NCBI GenBank assembly: GCA_014529385.2
Contig: CM043944.1
Location: 87,509,884 to 87,573,883, forward strand
Direction: 5' to 3'
Length of the DNA stretch: 64,000 nucleotides
Origin: Adiantum capillus-veneris
Taxonomy: Eukaryota; Streptophyta; Polypodiopsida; Polypodiales; Pteridaceae
The number at the start of each line of letters is the position of its first letter. The stretch's first letter is position 1. The notes beneath the pieces were generated by a model that saw only the letters and a program-made list of their open reading frames with translations, was not told the origin of the DNA and made no database searches. Positions 58,780 to 64,000 of this stretch are shown in pieces. Position numbers and translations under genes: made by a program.

Positions 58780-59007
58780 GGCAAGTGCCTGCACCTGATG
58801 TGAAAACTGCTCCAAAAGAGGAGAAATAAAGCGGGACTAACATGTGCTATATAACACAACCCAAAGAAGACTTTAAGGGAATGTTATGCAAAAAATAGCA
58901 CAGACAAAAATTTTGCACTACATACCCAAATCAGAGAAAGCAAGCAGGCATGTGCTGGTGATGCTGACGACTAAGCATGGGAGGATGCAACATACTCTTA
59001 TGCCAAT

Positions 59008-59234
59008 TGTTGGAAATATGGTTACACAAAAACACACACATCTTGGAGAAGGTGAAGAAGCTCAAGGCACACAACGAAGAGCAGTATTGCTTAATGCACA
59101 ACTGAAAGATGAGTTATCCCTAGAGTGATGGACGTATGTACAATGCATGGGGAAAAACCTCCTAGCAAGGGAAAAAATGCCCCAACGGTCATAAGCGTGT
59201 TCACACAAATCACTACCACATGTACATGGTAAAA
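59008..59234 (-). mobile_element. 5' LTR of copia K
   Basis: Same LTR family as F, J and N: forward TGTTGGAAATATGG ... CACTACCACATGTACATGGTAA. On the minus strand it is followed at 59,007 by a degenerate primer site (attggcataagag). Leader 58,780-59,007. Confidence 0.85.
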
Positions 59235-59652
59235 GGTCATTGGCCTCATACTGGGGTTCCTATTCACAAAATTTTTGGTTCTTTCACTTGGCTGGTTTCA
59301 AAATAAGAGCTACTAATTAGACTTTCACTTTTTGAATTTTGTATCTAATATTGATTTTTTTTGTTTTAGATAAGGACTATGAAAGTCTTCCATACTTTTT
59401 TCTACTGGCTCACAAAGCCTTAAACTCCAGCTGGAGTATAATGTTCATAGAGACATCATTGGATACTGTTTCAATCAATGTTGTTGAGTCTATGAAGCAT
59501 GATTTATGCTTTATTGTCGTCCTTGATTTTGAATATAACAACTTACTTGGCTTTGGATTTAACTTTTTCACTCTCATCTACTTGATGAGACAATAGGCCC
59601 ATACTCAATGGGTCTACTACCTTCACATTGAGTATGGTGCTTGGGTAAGGAT

Positions 59653-59737
<85 letters not shown>

Positions 59738-60281
59738 CTCTCTTTGTCATCTTACTTAGCTGTGATTGCTTCATCTAGCTATAATCTTTTGAGTGCCATT
59801 GGATGTTTTCTATAAAGGAACACACACTCTTTTGTCATTTTACTTTTGCTAGTACCTACTTCAACTTGCTAACCTTTAGCTATTTATAGTAGTTTTCTTA
59901 TAATGTGCTTGGCGCAATTGATGGTTATATTGTCTTGTGGGTGATTACCATGTATATTTACCTTGCACTTTCCTCAATGGGTGAATCTAGCTTATACTGG
60001 TTACATTGTTTGGTGGATGATTACCTTGAGTCTTTACCTTGCTCTTTATACCTCTTGTTGGAGGGGTCTTCTAATGCTTTGATCATATTAGGACCTTTGG
60101 TCTCCTTACTTCTAAAGCTCTTATGCTAGGATAATGACGCTACGGGCATGAGGAGGTCAGGTCAATAGCTCACCACCCAGCCATGAGAATAATGAGGCTT
60201 TCCCCTCATTCGTGAACCTTTTATAGCATGGCGTGCCTGTCCACATTGGTCTTATCTCTCGGGCACTACGGTTGGGTGCTT
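59235..60281. other. intergenic region with CA microsatellite
   Basis: No gene supported. A 40-unit CA microsatellite at 59,653-59,734, followed by (CT)5, lies between a pair of short related segments (acacactctctctctttgtcatcttactt at 59,728 and acacactcttttgtcattttactttt at 59,821). Confidence 0.6.
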
Positions 60282-60473
60282 TGTTAGAGTTTTGGCATCT
60301 CAAGTGAATTAGCCAATGTGATCCCACTATTTAGTTTGGCTTTTAGATATTTATTTTACTTATTTATCAAAGTCTTGGGTGGGGAAATTTACTGAGGTTG
60401 CTATATAAGCAACCCCTTACCTCCATTGTATACACATTCAATTATTCATTGCCAAGGTTGATTGGTTCATGAG

Positions 60474-60539
<66 letters not shown>

Positions 60540-60775
60540 TGTGTGTTTTTTTCTCACTCCCCTTGGTCTCTACACTTCCGCATCATTGACTTTGACAGGG
60601 TATCAGAGTAGTGTCGAAATTGAAGGCCTTGGCATGGAGGAGCGGTCTTGAAGAGGAGCAGAAGTCTACCCGTCGCCGTCTGAACATTACACAATAGCGG
60701 CGTTGTACTTCCCCTCTATCGCAATCATTTCAAAATGCTATCCCCTGGCAGTGCCTAGCCATCTCCAGAATTACC

Positions 60776-60816
<41 letters not shown>

Positions 60817-62310
60817 AAAAAAAAAAAAAACTGCCTCAACCAAGCTACGCAACGGCTCATTCCCCTTTTGTACTGGCTAGCATTTTGAAACATTGAAGGC
60901 CACATTCCTTGGAGGTTAACGCCCACTCCCTCCCCTCCCAAAGAACCTAGTGTTTTGAAACGCCATAGGTTGAGGTGATAGGGAAATTCTTTGGACAGGA
61001 AAGCTTGCCATGGCACCTTCGAGAGTAAGAAGTGGCCTTGCAAGGGAAAGCGAGTGGGGAGCTTGGAGTTTGGAGCGGCTTGAGAGGTGCGGAGCCACTT
61101 GGAGCCCAAGAGAGGGACAATTTGGAGACTTTGCGGCTTGGGAATTTTTTTGCAGCCTATTGGAGTGCGAGAAGGTATGAGACTACCAGGTTTTTCAACT
61201 TCAACATGGCACCCCCTTGCTTGAGCGCCCACAAAGACAACGACCAAAAGCAACAAGTGGCTATGGATAATGGATTAAATTAGCGGCCTATTCATTGGCA
61301 CAGTTCTCAAGGAACCCATCAGAATTTTTGGCTATGAGTTTGTGAAGGCAAAAGCAACTGGTAGAGTTTGCTAGAGGAGAATGAAAAAGGCCAGTTGGAC
61401 AAGGATGGCAGTACCAGTTCTCAGTTAGCTGCCTTGGTACCCATGAGGTATGACCACAATTGCTATAAATGTGACGTGATGCTTTGTTTGGCTTGGGAGT
61501 TTGAAGCCAAAGGAAAAATCAAGAACTCACAGATAGACAACGACAAAGGCAAGCTGGACAGAGATTACATTAATAAAGATTTGATAGAGGAGATCGACAT
61601 GGCACACATGGCGACGGCCACAGTGGCCTCGACGTCAGGTTTCTAGTCAAATGACAGGTGACACCACTAGCTTCAGCTAGAGAGAGGCTTGTGAGTGACA
61701 GAGAGGGGCAATGAATGCTCCCTATATTTAATTTGGACCCTTGTGTTGGAGTTCAAGCTATCGGTGTTTGGACTCATAGGTCGGAGTTTAATGCACATGC
61801 ATCTGGTAGGGAACCAATCAGACGTCTAAAACACTATGGATGGGCTTGCCAATTCATTGTTGTTGGACAGATCATGGACAGGATGTGTTCCACCCCTCAT
61901 TATCTTGGACTTCTATATTCTGGATGTGATGTGTTCACAGTTCACGAATGGGGATTATTGGACGTAGTGTGGTCTACAGTTCAAAGTTTCTACAAAGGCA
62001 ACTAATGCTCAAGATAGCATTACTTTCACGTAAAAAGTTGAGGAGAGCAACACTGAGGTGTATCCAGTTGGTGGCTACTTTTGGGGTTTCCATGGTAGCT
62101 TCATCATTGACTTAGTCTCACTATTGATGTCCACTATGAGCTACAAAGAGGGTGTTAAGAGTTTTGGCATCTCAAGTGAATTGCCCAATGTGATCCAACT
62201 ATTTAGTTTGGCTTTTAGGTATTTATTTTACTTATTTCTCAAAAGTCTTGAGTGGGGAATTTATTGAGGTTGCTATATAAGAAACCCCTTGCCTCCATTC
62301 CATACTAACA
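60282..62310 (+). mobile_element. small LTR element M (TRIM/LARD-like)
   Basis: Direct repeats at 60,282-60,597 and 62,153-62,310 share gttttggcatctcaagtgaatt, ttagtttggcttttag and the TATA-box context ttgctatataag(c/a)aacccctt. The first is followed by gggtatcagagtag (60,598), an approximate iMet primer site. The second is preceded by the purine run caaagaggg. The 1.55-kb interior has no gag or pol motif. The first LTR contains CT and TG microsatellites (60,474-60,545). The second is truncated. Confidence 0.6.
60783..60830. repeat. C run followed by A run
   Basis: About 24 C then 24 A residues inside element M. Such back-to-back homopolymers are prone to assembly error. Confidence 0.8.
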
Positions 62311-63089
62311 CTCATTTCCCTACTCGTTTCACCTATGTCTTGTCTCTTCAAACTAGCACTACGTGCCCACGAGGGAGGTGGTCACGTCTGTAAAGTAGTG
62401 CGCTTACGTACAATGTGTCTGACCTCTAAAAAGGATGGATCATGCTCATGTAAGCCATGTAGTGACTCCAAGAACTCATTCTTGAAGACTATGAATTAAT
62501 TCCTTAATTCTCATCATGTGACTAAGTGTATCTGGCACTACATTATACTTACCTCTTTGGTAACGTATTTGAACATCAAACTCCTGTAGGATGATCGACA
62601 CTTGGAATATCATGACTTTCTATATGATGTGGGCCCAAAAATCACCAATAGTTGGTAACACACTTTAGTCTTGTAGGGTAGTTAGCATTTTGTCAATGGA
62701 GTAGTTAGCATACTTCTCCCATCAACAATAGTTGAAGCTGTCAAAGGTGACGAAGGGTCTGTGTCAAAGCTCTCTGGCCCCAAATTGTACCCAAAGTCTC
62801 GGTTACTCTCTCCGTACTAACACTCGCTTCCCTACTCGCTGCACCTATGTCTTGTATCTCCGAACTAACACTATGTGCCGATGAGGGAGGTGGTCGCATC
62901 TATAAAGTAGTGCGATCATGCGTACAACGTGCCTGACCTCTCTAAAGGATGGATCGTGCTCACATAAGCCATGTAGTGACTATAAGAACTCATTCTTGAA
63001 GACTCTCAAGCTTTATTCATTAATGTGCAGCATGTGACTAAGTGTATCCTCGCCACTATGTTATACTTACCTCACTAGTAACATATTTG
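62305..63089. repeat. direct duplication, about 270-bp arms 511 bp apart
   Basis: 62,305-62,572 and 62,816-63,089 match by eye at about 85%: tactaacactc, ccctactcg, cacctatgtcttgt, gagggaggtggtc, aaaggatggatc, ccatgtagtgact and catgtgactaagtgtatc. The spacer (62,573-62,815) is unique. The second arm is cut by the LTR of J. No frame with a known domain was found. Confidence 0.7.
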
Positions 63090-63314
63090 TGTTGGAATTA
63101 GGGTTTCAGAGAAACACACAGCTTGGAGAAGACGAAGGAAGCTCAAGGCACACAATAGAGAGTGTATTTCTTAGTATGCAATGGAAAGATAGATAGCCCT
63201 AGAGTGATGGGCGTATATACAATGCACCGGGGAAAAAACCTCCTAAAGAGGGAAAAAATGCCCCGGCGGTCCTAGTGTGTTCACACACATCACTACCACA
63301 TGTATATGGTAACA
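63090..63314 (-). mobile_element. 3' LTR of copia J
   Basis: The minus-strand read is TGTTACCATATACATGTGG ... CCCTAATTCCAACA, with TGTT/AACA ends. A purine run agggggaa (63,316-63,323 on the minus strand) directly precedes it as the polypurine tract. This copy defines the true LTR start for the family. Confidence 0.88.
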
Positions 63315-63389
63315 AATTCCCCCTGGAGTGATGCGGTGAACGAGAGTTGGCACATGAGTAAAGGGAAGTGCCATGCCCTGAGGACAGGA

Positions 63390-64000
63390 TCAGTCCACAA
63401 AGGGGAGTAAGCCCAAAGCTTTGTGGAAATCTTCAAGCTTCTCACGAGACAATGCCTTTGTGAAAAGATCTGCAAGGTTGTCTTGTGTTGGCACATAAGC
63501 CAAGCTGATCTCTCCTGCTGAGAGCCTATCCTTGACATAGTGGTAATGAACCTCAATGTGCTTTGTGTGAGCATGAAAAATTGGGTTCCTCGCAACTGCC
63601 AATACGCTCCGACTGTCAGTGTAGATAGTGTTGGCAGTGTCCTGTCCAACACCCAAATCAGCCATAAGGCGTCTGAGCCATACACACTCAACCGTAACTA
63701 TGAAGACTGCCCTGTACTCAGCCTCACAACTCGAAGTGGCCACAGTAGGTTGCTTCTTGCTCAACCATGATATACATGAACTGCCAAGCATGAAACAAAA
63801 ACCACTTGTGGACACTCGCGTGTCAAAACAACCAGCCCAATATGAGTCCGAAAAAGCATGTAAGTCTGGCGGCAATGATCCCCCCTTGGGATAAAACAAG
63901 CCAAGATGTAAAGTGCCACTAAGGTAGCGGAAAATCCTCTTGACAGCCTGCCAATGCTTAGACCCTGGGCTATGCATAAATCTGCTGACCTGTGAGACTG
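63390..64000 (-). CDS. copia J RNase H (partial, runs off window)
   Basis: Minus strand, open to the window edge and ending with a stop at 63,390: SPGSKHWQAVKRIFRYL, TLHLGLFYPKGG, SWLSKKQPTVATSSCEAEY, WLRRLMADLGVGQDTANTIYTDS, HTKHIEVHYHYVKDRL and DNLADLFTKALSREK. This is the intact C-terminal third of a Ty1/copia pol, including the D-E-D-type RNase H positions (the E in CEAEY and the D in TDS). It is the least damaged copia coding sequence here, so J may be the youngest copia copy in the window. Confidence 0.9.
   Translation of the reverse strand, partial: VSQVSRFMHSPGSKHWQAVKRIFRYLSGTLHLGLFYPKGGSLPPDLHAFSDSYWAGCFDTRVSTSGFCFMLGSSCISWLSKKQPTVATSSCEAEYRAVFIVTVECVWLRRLMADLGVGQDTANTIYTDSRSVLAVARNPIFHAHTKHIEVHYHYVKDRLSAGEISLAYVPTQDNLADLFTKALSREKLEDFHKALGLLPFVD

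Noticed and set aside
59339-59596. 85-codon plus-strand frame, hydrophobic
   Set aside because: No homology recognised, high T content explains the hydrophobic residues, and no splice or family evidence supports a gene.
60783-60830. C24/A24 run as a biological signal
   Set aside because: Adjacent homopolymers of this length are more likely sequencing or assembly noise or simple slippage.
1-64000. CRISPR arrays, operons, tRNA or rRNA genes
   Set aside because: Repeats found are LTRs, minisatellites and microsatellites without CRISPR-like spacing; the iMet-type matches are retroelement primer-binding sites and lack tRNA folding around them.

Overview
This looks like nuclear DNA of a land plant with a large, repeat-rich genome. 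One recognisable host gene is present: the 5' exons of UPF2, a nonsense-mediated decay factor whose protein is plant-like. It sits among plant-type LTR retrotransposons (Ty3 chromoviruses, one Tat/Athila-like element, Ty1/copia), a LINE, two hAT-like miniature elements and many long CT/CA microsatellites. A very long intron full of Ty3 copies would suit a fern, gymnosperm or similar large-genome lineage. That placement is a guess; I saw no rRNA, tRNA, organellar or bacterial signature.

Layout. 1-1.7 kb: LTR and leader of a minus-strand element (P). 1.7-7.4 kb: plus-strand chromovirus A, with pro-RT-RNase H deleted. 7.4-10.2 kb: degraded minus-strand Ty3 element E; A and B appear to have landed in it, and its protease is split by a hAT-like element with an exact 8-bp target duplication. 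10.2-23.6 kb: plus-strand Ty3 elements B and D of one family. B's protease carries a second hAT-like element, B's RT is split by nested non-autonomous element C, and D's LTR cuts B's integrase. 23.97-25.55 kb: UPF2 exons 1-6 on the minus strand. 25.7-30.5 kb: a nearly complete LINE, head to head with UPF2.

30.9-32.7 kb holds no gene I can support. 32.7-34.7 kb: copia remnant N, with a Ty3 LTR fragment inside. 35.2-47.6 kb: minus-strand copia F. It was split by chromovirus G (35,875-45,950, target duplication tgcat), whose 3' LTR was itself hit by solo LTR H (36,251-37,927, target duplication ctcac). 47.6-49.2 kb: an exon-like reading frame and noncoding DNA. 49.5-54.9 kb: element L, a Tat/Athila-like pol in which a retropepsin-like domain follows the integrase instead of preceding RT. 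54.9-59.2 kb: copia K. 60.3-62.3 kb: small LTR element M. 62.3-63.1 kb: a direct duplication. 63.1 kb to the end: copia J, running out of the window.

Almost every retroelement gene is broken by stops or frameshifts. The cleanest frames are the C coiled-coil ORF, LINE ORF1 and the RT half of LINE ORF2, the J RNase H, and the UPF2 exons. The order of nesting (E before A/B, B before C/D, F before G before H) is read from which element interrupts which and, where both flanks survive, from target duplications.
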